From a virus: a stretch of 64,000 bases of DNA. The notes below the pieces were generated by a model. It did not search any database, had not been told where the DNA came from, and saw only the letters and a list, made by a program, of their open reading frames with translations. Below are positions 24,981 through 32,221 of the stretch, piece by piece; the stretch's first letter is position 1; each line of letters starts with the position of its first letter. The stretch covers positions 1 through 64,000 of IMG/VR virus record IMGVR_UViG_3300042691_040117; one strand, given 5' to 3'. The position numbers and the translations under genes are program-made.

Positions 24981-25640
24981 ATGGGATACTTCAGAGAACT
25001 TCCTAACGTAGAATATCAATCATTTTTATCAGATAAATCTTCTTCTCAAGATTATCTGCTAGTAAAGAATCTTTTTAGAAGAGCGAAAATTCGTGATGAT
25101 CTTCAAAATATTTTTACACTTTTTAACAAGTACGAGATTCAAGAAGGTGCAAGACCAGAACTTGTAGCAGAAGAATTGTATGGTGATGCTAATTTAGATT
25201 GGGTTGTTTTAATATCTGCAGGAATTACAAATGTTCGCAATGAATGGCCATTATCAAACGCGGATCTTTACAGATATGTCCAAAGTAAGTACGGGGACGA
25301 AGTTCTAAATTCAGTGAGATTTTATGAAAGTGAAGAGGTACGAGATTCTAAAAACAATTTAATTTTTCCAGCAGGAGAAATTGTAGATGAAGATTTTGAA
25401 GTTTCATATTTTGACGAGAATTTAAATAACGTTATTACAAAAACTCCCGGAATTGCAATTACTAATTACGAATATGAAACTAGATTAAATAGTGAAAAAA
25501 GTTTAATTTATATTTTAAGAAATGAATATATTCAACAATTCCTGAATGATAGTCGAGAAATTATGCTTTACACTAAATCTTCTCAATATATTAATGATCG
25601 ATTAATTAAAACAGAAAATACAAATTCAACTCTGGCATAA
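24981..25640 (+). CDS. 53: Baseplate wedge protein gp53 (219 aa)
   Basis: Contains the hallmark N-terminal pattern MGYFRELPNVEYQSFL, then DLQNIFTLFNKYEIQEGARPELVAEELYG and LDWVVLISAGITNVRNEWPL. This is the LysM-like wedge domain shared with T4 gp53. T4 gp53 (196 aa) clamps neighbouring wedges during baseplate assembly. It is the last gene of the plus-strand block, converging on gp32, with a hairpin in the 64-nt gap. Confidence 0.88.
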   Translation: MGYFRELPNVEYQSFLSDKSSSQDYLLVKNLFRRAKIRDDLQNIFTLFNKYEIQEGARPELVAEELYGDANLDWVVLISAGITNVRNEWPLSNADLYRYVQSKYGDEVLNSVRFYESEEVRDSKNNLIFPAGEIVDEDFEVSYFDENLNNVITKTPGIAITNYEYETRLNSEKSLIYILRNEYIQQFLNDSREIMLYTKSSQYINDRLIKTENTNSTLA

Positions 25641-25662
25641 TTTTACAGATTAGAGTTTTGCC

Positions 25663-25686
25663 AGAAAGCCGCCGAAGCAGCTTTCT
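25663..25686. terminator. Hairpin between convergent gp53 and gp32
   Basis: AGAAAGC (25663-25669) pairs with GCTTTCT (25680-25686) across a 10-nt loop, in the 64-nt gap between two convergent genes. A short T-rich tail follows on the plus side only weakly (ATAACGGCGTTT). It may be a weak bidirectional terminator or an RNA-stability hairpin. Confidence 0.4.
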
Positions 25687-25704
25687 ATAACGGCGTTTAT
25701 TTAA

Positions 25705-26625
25705 TCACTCTTCAGCAAGACGGGCAAAGTAAGAGAGTGTATCATCTTCATCTTCATCATCAGAAGAAACAGATTTTGAAGGTTTGAGATTATTGAGTTC
25801 GCTACGCAGGTCTTCAGTCAGAGAAGGGGCAGTTCCACGATAATCATCTTCATCTTCAACTTCAGCGTCCTGAACCTTAGAAGAACCTTTCAGACCAAGA
25901 GTATAATCAAGGCGCTTTTTGAGATCTTCATAGGACTTATATTCGGCAGGACTCATAAACTCCTGGAGAGAATACTGCTTCTTCCAGATTGCTTCCATTG
26001 CATCATCATCGTCCAGTAGAGCACTCTGAGAGGCAAATTCACTGGAATCATAGTTACGATAACCAGCAACGTTCTTTGCCTTCAGTTTGAAATTAGCACC
26101 TTTCCAGAAGTCAAACGGATCGATAGGAGTCTCATCTTCAAACTCGGGTTGCATTGCTTCGGTGAGTTTGTCAAAAATTTTCTTACCATACTTGAAGAGG
26201 AAAACCTTACCCTCATTCTCAGGGTTAGTAGGGTCCTTTACAACATAGATATTGCTCATATAAGTCAGTTTGCGCTTTTGCTTACGTGCAACTTCCTTAT
26301 TAGCATCGATGCCAGAGTTCCAAAGACCGGAGTTGTGCTCACACACAGGACACTTTTGATTCAGTGTAGTCAGGCAGTTATCAATCAACCAACCACCAGG
26401 ACCCTGGAAAGCGTGAGAATAGACTTTAACGAATGGCAGGTCTTCACCATCAGGAGCAGGCAGGAAACGAATGACGGCATACCCATTGCCACTTTTATCA
26501 ACGTCAAGTTTCCAAAGACGGTCATCAGAAGAATTACCAGAATTATTCATTTTTTCGACTTCTTTCACCAGTTTATCGGTGAGAGAGCCAAGTTTAGATT
26601 GTTTTTTAAGGTCGGCAAAACCCAT
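25705..26625 (-). CDS. 32: Single-stranded DNA-binding protein gp32 (306 aa)
   Basis: N-terminal basic oligomerisation segment (MGFADLKKQSKLGSLTDKLVKE), like the LAST motif region of T4 gp32. OB-fold core with SGNGYAVIRFLPAPDGEDLPFVKVYSHAF. A zinc-binding set with CPVCEH at about residue 97. DFWKGANFKLKAKNVAGYRNYDSSEF closes the core. The C-terminus is strongly acidic (about 255-306, ending in DEDEDDTLSYFARLAEE), as in T4, where it recruits replication partners. Length matches T4 gp32 (301 aa). A strong early promoter lies upstream. A confident assignment. Confidence 0.95.
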   Translation of the reverse strand: MGFADLKKQSKLGSLTDKLVKEVEKMNNSGNSSDDRLWKLDVDKSGNGYAVIRFLPAPDGEDLPFVKVYSHAFQGPGGWLIDNCLTTLNQKCPVCEHNSGLWNSGIDANKEVARKQKRKLTYMSNIYVVKDPTNPENEGKVFLFKYGKKIFDKLTEAMQPEFEDETPIDPFDFWKGANFKLKAKNVAGYRNYDSSEFASQSALLDDDDAMEAIWKKQYSLQEFMSPAEYKSYEDLKKRLDYTLGLKGSSKVQDAEVEDEDDYRGTAPSLTEDLRSELNNLKPSKSVSSDDEDEDDTLSYFARLAEE

Positions 26626-26668
26626 TTTAGATACCTCGGATAGTTTGGATTCGTGTGATTACTTGGAT

Positions 26669-26697
26669 ATTATAGCAAAAAAGCACTCATCAGTCAA
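26669..26697 (-). promoter_or_regulatory. Sigma70 promoter for gp32 (TTGACT-17-TATAAT, extended -10)
   Basis: TTGACT (26692-26697) and TATAAT (26669-26674) on the minus strand, with a 17-bp spacer and a TGC directly before TATAAT (extended -10). It gives gp32 its own promoter; the -35 overlaps the stop of the upstream gene. Confidence 0.9.
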
Positions 26698-27019
26698 GAT
26701 ACTTTTTGAGCGACTCAATGGTTTTTGTCATACTACTGAAAAGAATGCTCATATCAGTCTCTGGGGGAAATCCCATCAGAGCAACGGACTTTCTCAAATT
26801 CTCTTTCATTTCAACCGCTTGTGGGTCGTTTGAAAGAGAAAGTCTGGTGTACATAATACGCTGCTTTTCGAGCAATTCACTCAGTTTATCAATATGTTCC
26901 AGCTTCTCTTCACGGGGCATCAAACCAAAAGACAAAATACTTCCGTAGATGTCTTCTTGCAATTGATTAATTTCTTTTAGTTCATCCTGAATAATATCAG
27001 AATCAAAAAAACTACTCAT
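26690..27019 (-). CDS. DUF1825-like cyanobacterial/cyanophage protein (109 aa)
   Basis: A helical protein beginning MSSFFDSDIIQDELKEINQLQEDIYGSI, with MPREEKLEHIDKLSELLEKQRIMYTRLSLSNDP and PPETDMSILFSSMTKTIESLK. It follows the pattern of cyanobacterial DUF1825 proteins (FFDSEIVQxEA...REGKxxFIExMxxLMExxRxFxxRxxLS). The host protein has no firm function that I know of. Placed between gp59 and gp32, it may take part in replication. The homology suggests host origin. Confidence 0.7.
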   Translation of the reverse strand: MSSFFDSDIIQDELKEINQLQEDIYGSILSFGLMPREEKLEHIDKLSELLEKQRIMYTRLSLSNDPQAVEMKENLRKSVALMGFPPETDMSILFSSMTKTIESLKKYLD

Positions 27020-27599
27020 TTATAATGTCCCGTAAAAGTTTTTTGTACTGGAATATATCAATATGTATAAAAGGTTTATATTTCTTTATTTTCATACTTA
27101 CGGTTTCCCACACCGGGTCCAGAAGTTTTTTATCAAACTCACTAATATATGAGAATATTGTATCATAAATTACCATTATTTCAGGTGCCAATTCACTTTT
27201 TAGAAATGTTTTGAGAAGAATTGGATGACCTTTCGAGCAGTCGAAGACATTCTCTAATTTTGTCCGAGAGAACAATTCTGTTGATTGCTCCTTGAATAAG
27301 TAAGTCAGACTCTGCTGCCTTTTCATCCATTCTTGGTAGTTTCTTTCGCCAGAATTGATAATTTCGCCAATCCATAAATTACTCGTATTGTCTGCTGCCA
27401 CGAAGTTTGATACAAGGAAGTCTACTATTTCTTTGTCATCATACTTTCTTGAAGATTTCTCGAACCAATATTTGTCTTTTCTTTTATTAAATGATGTGAG
27501 TGTTGCTCTTGTCTTTTTATATTTAAAGTAATCATATTTGGGATTAGAAAAGTGGTTCTTAATACCCAAATATGCCTGATAAGTTTCAAAGGGTGACAT
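27012..27599 (-). CDS. 59: Loader of gp41 helicase, gp59 (195 aa)
   Basis: The pattern matches T4 gp59 along its length: MSPFETYQAYLGIKNHFSNPKYDYFKYKKTR, then KRKDKYWFEKSSRKYDDKEIVDFLVSNFVA (compare T4 QKRRDKYFFQKLSEKYKLKELALIFISNLVA), and WVGEI-type WIGEIIN. gp59 is a helical protein that binds forked DNA and gp32 and loads the replicative helicase. T4 gp59 is 217 aa. It lies beside gp32 and gp33 as in T4 and overlaps the neighbouring starts by 1-8 nt. Confidence 0.88.
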   Translation of the reverse strand: MSPFETYQAYLGIKNHFSNPKYDYFKYKKTRATLTSFNKRKDKYWFEKSSRKYDDKEIVDFLVSNFVAADNTSNLWIGEIINSGERNYQEWMKRQQSLTYLFKEQSTELFSRTKLENVFDCSKGHPILLKTFLKSELAPEIMVIYDTIFSYISEFDKKLLDPVWETVSMKIKKYKPFIHIDIFQYKKLLRDIINE

Positions 27600-27859
27600 C
27601 AGATAGGCAATTTAGCTTTAGAGGTTCTCTTCATAAAGTTAAGATTAATCGCATCATACTTTAATCTTTCTTTAAGAGGTTTAGAAACTAGTTTGGTGAT
27701 AGACTCAACATCAATACCATTAATTTCACAATAATGACAAATGGCATCAATATAGTTACAGTTTTCTTCCGTAACTATTTTTTCTATTTCTATGGCAAAC
27801 TTGGAGGGTGTAAGAAACTTATTCTCGATTGCCTGCTCTAATTCTTTATTTGGTTCCAT
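27599..27859 (-). CDS. 33: Late-promoter transcription co-activator gp33 (86 aa)
   Basis: Starting at MEPNKELEQAIENK, the protein has KFAIEIEKIVTEENCNYIDAICHYCEINGIDVESITKLV. This follows the T4 gp33 pattern (EKMVEEFGMSYLEATTAFLEENSIPETQFAKFI). In T4, gp33 bridges RNA polymerase, the clamp gp45 and gp55 at late promoters. The start at 27859 is preferred over a possible one at 27964 because the longer form would overlap the nuclease gene by over 100 nt; here the overlap is 14 nt. The location between gp59 and the nuclease gene supports the call. Confidence 0.75.
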   Translation of the reverse strand: MEPNKELEQAIENKFLTPSKFAIEIEKIVTEENCNYIDAICHYCEINGIDVESITKLVSKPLKERLKYDAINLNFMKRTSKAKLPI

Positions 27860-28526
27860 AGAGTTCAAGTTTATCTCTAACAAATTTTCTAATATACTCT
27901 GTGAGGAGTTTGATGTACTTTGATTTTTCATATTCTTCATAAATAACGGTTTCTCCATTTTCACAAGACATAATAATTACTAATTTTTTAACTGAAATAC
28001 CAGTTAATTCATATAACATACAACCATATGCCATACACTGAACAAAATAATGTTCAATCCATTCTCTTGGTTTTGGTTTTTTAGAAGTCTTAAAATCGAT
28101 TATTGCTAATTCGCCATCAAATTCGGCAATACAATCTACGGTTCCAGCAATTCCTAGTTGTTTGCTATAAAGAGAACCTTCAAGCGCATGAATATTATTT
28201 ATACGCTTTAGATCTTTCTTCGCAATTTTAAAAAGAAAATCCGCAATCGGCGTAACTGGCGGTAGATCTTGATTTTTAAGATAGTTCTCCACAAGAGAGT
28301 GCATATCTGTGCCACGAGAAGTAGCTGCCTTAGTAATCTTCTCAGCTTCCGCCTCACCAACCTTTTTTCGCCAGTTGATAAAAATTTCACGATTAATATG
28401 ACTAGTAACTGAAGTAATAGAAACTAACTTTAAAAGATCTTCCTCGTCCGGAACTTTATAATATCGAACACCATCTATAGTTTCTCTCTCAAGTTGAGGG
28501 AGATTCAAATCAATATGATTAAACAT
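27846..28526 (-). CDS. PD-(D/E)XK exonuclease, RecB-family-like (226 aa)
   Basis: Shows the Cas4/RecB-type nuclease core: TKAATSRGTDMHSLVENYL near the start (the GT-x-hH motif), KRINNIHALEGSLYSKQLGIAGTVDCIAEFDGELAIIDFKTSK (G-x-V-D and D-F-K, metal and catalytic residues) and WIEHYFVQCMAYGCMLYE. Such proteins degrade or trim DNA ends in phage recombination or replication. It shares a 1-nt overlap with phoH upstream and 14 nt with gp33 downstream. It lacks an iron-sulfur cluster cysteine set. Confidence 0.82.
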   Translation of the reverse strand: MFNHIDLNLPQLERETIDGVRYYKVPDEEDLLKLVSITSVTSHINREIFINWRKKVGEAEAEKITKAATSRGTDMHSLVENYLKNQDLPPVTPIADFLFKIAKKDLKRINNIHALEGSLYSKQLGIAGTVDCIAEFDGELAIIDFKTSKKPKPREWIEHYFVQCMAYGCMLYELTGISVKKLVIIMSCENGETVIYEEYEKSKYIKLLTEYIRKFVRDKLELYGTK

Positions 28527-29278
28527 TAAAAACCCGCGTCCATTTTTGCAATGATGTATTCTTTAACTAATCCAGATCGAACAATATCTTCGACACCAAA
28601 TTCAATTATATCAAAAGATGGCATTTTACGCAATACGGTCATAAAATCAACAATACCATTACGCTCATTTGTTTTCTGAAGGTCACTCTGAGACGCATCT
28701 CCACAGAACATAATCTTTGAGTTCTCACCAACACGAGTGATAATAGAATCTAGTTCGTGATATGACATATTTTGGAACTCATCCACAATAATAATAGAAT
28801 TATCAAGTGTGGTTCCTCTTAAGAATGAGGTGCTCCAGAACTTAATGGTTTCTTGAGACTTAAGATTTCCATAGAGCATCTCAAATTCAACATCATTTGA
28901 AAGTTGGAACATATACTTTACCATATTCTTATAAGGAATCTGGTAAATATCAGACTTATCATCATAAGAACCGGGAAGAAATCCAATTTCTCTTGTGGCA
29001 ACTAATGACCTAACAAGATAGATTTTTTCAAAAGGTGTTTTTTCATCTAAGACTTCACGAAGAGCATTATAAAGAGTGATAAAAGTTTTGCCAGTACCGG
29101 CACACCCGTAGGCAACTAAATGTTTTTGAGCGGCATAAGAATCAAAAAGTTTCTTTTGATTCTCTGTAAGTGGGTCAATATCTACAAGATATTCACCACT
29201 TAAAGGTTTTTTACGCTTTGCTTGACGAGTGGTAATACCAACACCGATTGGTTGTTCTGCTCTTTTTCTTCTTGCCAT
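28526..29278 (-). CDS. phoH: PhoH-like ATPase (250 aa)
   Basis: Has the Walker A YGCAGTGKTFITL and the Walker B IIIVDEFQNM of PhoH. The sensor segment SKIMFCGDASQSD follows. N-terminus basic (MARRKRAEQ). The start at 29278 is preferred over 29320 because it begins 1 nt past the stop of the previous gene. PhoH is common in cyanophages and belongs to the Pho regulon in hosts. Its biochemical role in infection is uncertain (RNA or nucleotide metabolism proposed). The family assignment is certain. Confidence 0.93.
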   Translation of the reverse strand: MARRKRAEQPIGVGITTRQAKRKKPLSGEYLVDIDPLTENQKKLFDSYAAQKHLVAYGCAGTGKTFITLYNALREVLDEKTPFEKIYLVRSLVATREIGFLPGSYDDKSDIYQIPYKNMVKYMFQLSNDVEFEMLYGNLKSQETIKFWSTSFLRGTTLDNSIIIVDEFQNMSYHELDSIITRVGENSKIMFCGDASQSDLQKTNERNGIVDFMTVLRKMPSFDIIEFGVEDIVRSGLVKEYIIAKMDAGF

Positions 29279-29279
29279 T

Positions 29280-29522
29280 TTAGATTTTTTTAATGTTTGA
29301 ACCGGGCATTTTGGCAGCACGACCTAATACGTCGTTCCATCCTGGATTTCTACTGATAAGTTTGTCTTTCCATTCACCAACCTCCCCAGGAGAAGCAGAT
29401 CCTTGTGACCAATCTCTTTTCCATTCTGGATTATCATTGTACCATTGAGTAATATCATGAACACTCATTTCAAGTACTTTAGTTTCACCAGTTTCTTTAT
29501 GAATAATTGGATAAATCGCCAT
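29280..29522 (-). CDS. Conserved cyanophage hypothetical protein (80 aa)
   Basis: Begins MAIYPIIHKETGETKVLEMSVHDITQWYNDNPEWKRDWSQGS and ends KPGWN-type NPGWNDVLGRAAKMPGS. The arrangement (MxxYPxxxxxTGExKxLxMSxxxxxQWxxDNPxWxRDWS) occurs beside phoH and thyX in cyanophages. It resembles the N-terminal part of FmdB-like regulatory proteins, but the zinc-ribbon CxxC pairs are missing. Function unknown. Likely translated together with PhoH. Confidence 0.7.
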   Translation of the reverse strand: MAIYPIIHKETGETKVLEMSVHDITQWYNDNPEWKRDWSQGSASPGEVGEWKDKLISRNPGWNDVLGRAAKMPGSNIKKI

Positions 29523-29547
29523 AAGTTACAAATTCAAGATATTTTAT

Positions 29548-30183
29548 TTAGACCCACTCCAGAGCCTGTGAGACTGAAGGAAATTGTTCTTTAAAGACCT
29601 CCTTACATGCAAGTGCAACATCCATGTGCTCCTTTTGAGTCCCGTTTGCAGAACGAAGGTTGATGTAGTGTACCCAACTACGGCAAGAACCCGTCATATA
29701 GATGCGTGTAGGCGTTGCCAAGGGCAGTACAAACCTTGCACACTCCTTTGCCACCCCTGCCTCTAGAAGGCGCTTGTAGAGGGCATTGGCGGCAATGAAA
29801 TGCTCGGAGATTTCACCCTGCAATTTGAGTTTTACATAATCAGAAATGTCATCAATCGAATTCTGACGATTTTTCGTATCTTGGCGGCGAAGTTCAGGAA
29901 TGGGAATATGTTCTACCAATAGGTTGGCATCAGCATAACGCTGCGAAAACTCTTGAAAGGTAAAAGATCTATGCCTCAAAATTTGAGCTGCTATACCACG
30001 GTTAGTCTCAACTTCAAGAGTCATGTGAGCCTGCTCAAACACAGACCAGTGATTATGTTTAATACAATACTTCAGAAGACCAGAATAATTGTCATTTTCT
30101 TGATTGTTTGGATTAGAAACTCTGGCAACATATGCCATTGTTTTTTCTGCATCCGGAGTTACGCTAATAAGTTTTACTGTCAT
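29548..30183 (-). CDS. thyX: Flavin-dependent thymidylate synthase ThyX (211 aa)
   Basis: Carries the ThyX signature RHRSFTFQEFSQRY (RHRxxSxxxxSxR-like), the HWSVFEQAHMTLEVET segment and the terminal GSCRSWVHYINLRSANGTQKEHMDVA block. ThyX makes dTMP from dUMP using FAD and methylene-tetrahydrofolate, supplying thymidine for phage DNA. Length matches the family (about 210-230 aa). The start shares ATGA with the stop of the 56-aa gene before it. Confidence 0.95.
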   Translation of the reverse strand: MTVKLISVTPDAEKTMAYVARVSNPNNQENDNYSGLLKYCIKHNHWSVFEQAHMTLEVETNRGIAAQILRHRSFTFQEFSQRYADANLLVEHIPIPELRRQDTKNRQNSIDDISDYVKLKLQGEISEHFIAANALYKRLLEAGVAKECARFVLPLATPTRIYMTGSCRSWVHYINLRSANGTQKEHMDVALACKEVFKEQFPSVSQALEWV

Positions 30184-30350
30184 TTTGTTCCAAATCCTTT
30201 TGATGTTTTTGCTTCTAGTTCTGCGAGTTCTTGCTTAACAACTCGCAATTGTTCTTTCATCTCTTTTAATTTTTCATCTGAATATAGATGTTCTTGTTTA
30301 ATCAATCTATTCAGCAATTTAACAAGTTGTCTTGCTCTAGTAGTTCTCAT
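30180..30350 (-). CDS. Small basic helical protein (56 aa)
   Basis: Starts MRTTRARQLVKLLNRLIKQEHLYSDE, then KLKEMKEQLRVVKQELAELEAK, and ends KGFGTK. Strongly basic and helical, with a coiled-coil-like repeat. It overlaps thyX by 4 nt (ATGA) and the oxygenase before it by 4 nt. The pattern recurs beside cyanophage thyX in my memory of the group. No function is assigned. Confidence 0.7.
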   Translation of the reverse strand: MRTTRARQLVKLLNRLIKQEHLYSDEKLKEMKEQLRVVKQELAELEAKTSKGFGTK

Positions 30351-30982
30351 TTTAAGTATTGATCCATTCTGGTTAAAACATCATCCCAAAGAAGCCTATT
30401 TCCACATTTATCAAATAATCCTATCGTAACGACAAATCTTTTCTCATTAGTAGGATTATAGGAACTATGAAGAGGACCTGTGTTTGCTAAACTTGCTTGT
30501 CCAATTTCTGCTTCATAAACCATTGTAGCATCTTTTTCAAAAGACATTAGTACCTTTTGACTATAATGACAATCTATATCGTCTCCCAAAACATCTTTTC
30601 CGGGAACTCCCTTTACCTCTTCCATATTTTCCATAATATAGTTCTCCATTCCTGGAACCAATTGAAAAGAATTTTCAGAAGTCCACCATCTCATGGTGCT
30701 TCCTTTGGCACCGAATTGGTAAATAATCTTTGCCCAGTCATCACCCAAACCATTATCAGAGTGAATAATTCCAGAACTATTTGGAGGAGTGTAGAATACT
30801 TCTATCCAATCACTACTCATGCCTAAACGATCTAGAAATCTGGCAATTTTAAGATTGCCAAGGTCATCCAAAGATAAATTTTTATGAAATTCATGCCATT
30901 GAAATCCATCAGTTTTCCACTGTGAAAAATCTATTCTTGGAATATAATTTGGAATATTTAAATACCTATGAAATTTATTCAT
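30347..30982 (-). CDS. Cupin-like 2OG/Fe(II) oxygenase family protein, copy 2 (211 aa)
   Basis: N-terminus NKFHRYLNIPNYIPRIDF. The HxD motif sits in SGIIHSDNGLGDDW, followed by KIIYQFGAKGSTMRWWTSEN. The distal histidine is in NTGPLHSSYN and the arginine in KRFVVTIGLF. It is paralogous to the adjacent gene (same RWWxS / LLYEA-type layout). Start at 30982 (MNKFHRY) is chosen over 31141 because it overlaps the upstream gene by 8 nt only and matches the paralog's N-terminus. The substrate is unknown. Confidence 0.72.
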   Translation of the reverse strand: MNKFHRYLNIPNYIPRIDFSQWKTDGFQWHEFHKNLSLDDLGNLKIARFLDRLGMSSDWIEVFYTPPNSSGIIHSDNGLGDDWAKIIYQFGAKGSTMRWWTSENSFQLVPGMENYIMENMEEVKGVPGKDVLGDDIDCHYSQKVLMSFEKDATMVYEAEIGQASLANTGPLHSSYNPTNEKRFVVTIGLFDKCGNRLLWDDVLTRMDQYLK

Positions 30983-31562
30983 TGACAATATAATCTTTAA
31001 AAATTTGCATTCCTTCGTTCCAATGAACCATACCAGATGTATTTCTATCTCTTGATGATTTCCTTGGATTCCATGGAACGAAGCATAATGTCCACCTTGG
31101 ATATGGAGTTGGATTATTAGTACCGTGAAGAATACCAACATTCACTAAACTAGGAACATTTGTATTTGCTTCATATAAAAGTGTACAGTCCTCTTCCTTT
31201 GCCCATAAATTGTGATGATATGCATCAGTATTTTTAATGCCACCATCGATGACTTTCTCTTCAACAATGTCTGATTTCCACCATTGAATTACACCCTCTT
31301 CTGGACCCCAAGTTACGTTAAGTTTAACGTGATTAGTATAAGTTCCATGATCGGTATGAATTGGAACTTTTCCATATGGAGGAGTATAAAAACACTCTTT
31401 ACGAGCACAAATTAACCCAAATTGACCAAAAAACTTATCAATATCAGGATACTTTAATTCATTTAAAATATGATGTTTGACAATTTCTCCATGTTCTTCA
31501 AACATTTTTGGAGGTTCAATTTGAAAGGGTAAATTGAGATATCTATGATATGTATTATCCAT
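30975..31562 (-). CDS. Cupin-like 2OG/Fe(II) oxygenase family protein, copy 1 (195 aa)
   Basis: Starts MDNTYHRYLNLPFQIEPP. The metal motif lies in VPIHTDHGTYTNHVKLNVTWG, followed by GVIQWWKSD, then TLLYEANTNVPSLVNVGILHGTNNP with the distal histidine, and an arginine in RWTLCFVPW. Together these suggest a small beta-barrel Fe(II) enzyme. A start at 31577 is also possible. It is a tandem paralog of the next gene and overlaps the 49-aa ORF upstream by 8 nt. Likely the same duplication seen in other cyanophages. Confidence 0.72.
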   Translation of the reverse strand: MDNTYHRYLNLPFQIEPPKMFEEHGEIVKHHILNELKYPDIDKFFGQFGLICARKECFYTPPYGKVPIHTDHGTYTNHVKLNVTWGPEEGVIQWWKSDIVEEKVIDGGIKNTDAYHHNLWAKEEDCTLLYEANTNVPSLVNVGILHGTNNPTPYPRWTLCFVPWNPRKSSRDRNTSGMVHWNEGMQIFKDYIVNE

Positions 31563-31704
31563 AGAAAACCTCATCATAATCCATATCTTCTGGTTTTATT
31601 TCAGAAATCTTATGGGGTAGATCATCGGACAAAACTTCTACCTTTAAGCTGTCTAAAAGCAATTCCATATTTCTGATAATTAATTTTATTTTTTCTTTGT
31701 CCAT
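31555..31704 (-). CDS. Small hypothetical protein (49 aa)
   Basis: Begins MDKEKIKLIIRNMELLLDSLKVE, then acidic, ending DMDYDEVFYG. It overlaps the following oxygenase by 8 nt. An amphipathic N-terminal helix is visible. No recognised domain. The reading frame is open over the full length and the coupling supports it as real. Confidence 0.6.
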   Translation of the reverse strand: MDKEKIKLIIRNMELLLDSLKVEVLSDDLPHKISEIKPEDMDYDEVFYG

Positions 31705-31733
31705 ACTCAAAATAAAGTTACTAATATTTTATA

Positions 31734-31761
31734 CAAAAAAAGGGGGGAAGTCAATCCCCCC
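31734..31761 (-). terminator. Rho-independent terminator (minus strand)
   Basis: On the minus strand, GGGGGGA (31761-31755) and TCCCCCC (31748-31742) pair over a 6-nt loop, and a run of T follows (31741-31735). A strong intrinsic terminator that ends the riboswitch mini-operon before the oxygenase genes. Confidence 0.9.
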
Positions 31762-31770
31762 TAAGTTCAT

Positions 31771-31857
31771 TTACTTATAAAGCCACTGAATGTACATTGA
31801 TAAAAGAATAGTCAATAGAGCGATTCCGGCACTCGTTGTGACTATGAACTGTGCCAT
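31771..31857 (-). CDS. Tiny single-span membrane peptide (28 aa)
   Basis: MAQFIVTTSAGIALLTILL followed by SMYIQWLYK. About 20 hydrophobic residues form one membrane span, with aromatic and lysine residues at the C-terminus. It resembles small photosystem or cytochrome subunits only in length and shape; I do not recognise a family. It begins with a TAATG overlap after the 37-aa ORF and ends 10 nt before the terminator. It is therefore controlled by the same riboswitch. Confidence 0.7.
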   Translation of the reverse strand: MAQFIVTTSAGIALLTILLSMYIQWLYK

Positions 31858-31970
31858 TACTTTGCTCCGATTAGTTGCGCTAATTGTGCCTGATGACGAC
31901 GTTCTTCTTTTTGTTTTTGTTCTTTAATTAGTTGCAGAAAATTAAGTTTTTTCATTGCTACTTGTGACAT
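31857..31970 (-). CDS. Riboswitch-linked small peptide (37 aa)
   Basis: MSQVAMKKLNFLQLIKEQ followed by a basic helix (KQKEERRHQAQLAQLIGAK). A perfect ribosome binding site (AAGGAGG) lies 6 nt before the ATG. It is the first coding sequence after the glutamine-II riboswitch and fits the short ORF expected downstream of the Downstream-peptide RNA. A role in nitrogen control of the host is plausible but not shown. Confidence 0.75.
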   Translation of the reverse strand: MSQVAMKKLNFLQLIKEQKQKEERRHQAQLAQLIGAK

Positions 31971-32002
31971 TAGGTTCCTCCTTAATGGTTTAGGTTAAAG
32001 AG

Positions 32003-32103
32003 CGTTCCTTCAGTCGGCTTTTGCGTTCTCTATTCGCAAATAGAGAATGAACGATCCGTTCCGAGTCGGCTTACTTCCGTCTGGATACTCCAGATGAACG
32101 TTA
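32003..32103 (-). ncRNA. Glutamine-II riboswitch (Downstream-peptide / glnA RNA motif)
   Basis: Minus-strand sequence: CGTTCA, a 5-bp hairpin (TCTGG/CCAGA at 32094-32080), then the hallmark ACGGAAGTA, then CTGAAGGAACGC closing P1 against CGTTC. These match the conserved pieces of the cyanobacterial glnA and Downstream-peptide RNAs, which bind glutamine. Between them is an inserted 9-bp hairpin (32026-32047) and a repeat of AGCCGACT. The predicted RNA start (about 32103) is just at the 5' edge of the aptamer, and the ribosome site of the 37-aa ORF follows. Identification is from memory of the consensus, not from a covariance search. Confidence 0.85.
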
Positions 32104-32110
32104 GAGATAT

Positions 32111-32139
32111 ATTATATCCCTTTCATCTTATATAGTCAA
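32111..32139 (-). promoter_or_regulatory. Sigma70 promoter for the riboswitch operon (TTGACT-17-TATAAT)
   Basis: TTGACT (32134-32139) and TATAAT (32111-32116) on the minus strand with a 17-bp spacer. The expected start, about 32103, places +1 at the first base of the riboswitch. Same layout as the gp32 and tRNA promoters. Confidence 0.92.
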
Positions 32140-32184
32140 GTTTTTTTGTATAAAATGTTACAATTTTTAAAGCCTTAAGAGACA

Positions 32185-32216
32185 AAAAAATACCCGGAAA
32201 TTTTTCCGGGTATTTG
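32185..32216 (-). terminator. Rho-independent terminator after the 129-aa gene
   Basis: An inverted repeat of at least 12 bp, AAATACCCGGAAA / TTTCCGGGTATTT (32188-32200 / 32203-32215), followed on the minus strand by a run of T. It separates the genes to its right from the riboswitch operon, so the latter relies on its own promoter. Confidence 0.88.
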
Positions 32217-32221
32217 GGTAA

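Noticed and set aside
25641-25704. A small RNA between gp53 and gp32.
   Set aside because: Only a short hairpin is present and no promoter points into the gap; it is reported only as a possible terminator.
26149-26833. Plus-strand frames of 164 and 120 aa opposite gp32.
   Set aside because: They are antisense shadows of a highly conserved gene; no ribosome site or domain is seen.
28196-28203. TATAAATA (minus strand) inside the nuclease gene.
   Set aside because: It is an exact late octamer, but it sits inside a coding sequence about 340 nt before gp33 with no gene start nearby, so it may be chance in AT-rich DNA. An internal late promoter for gp33 and gp59 cannot be excluded.
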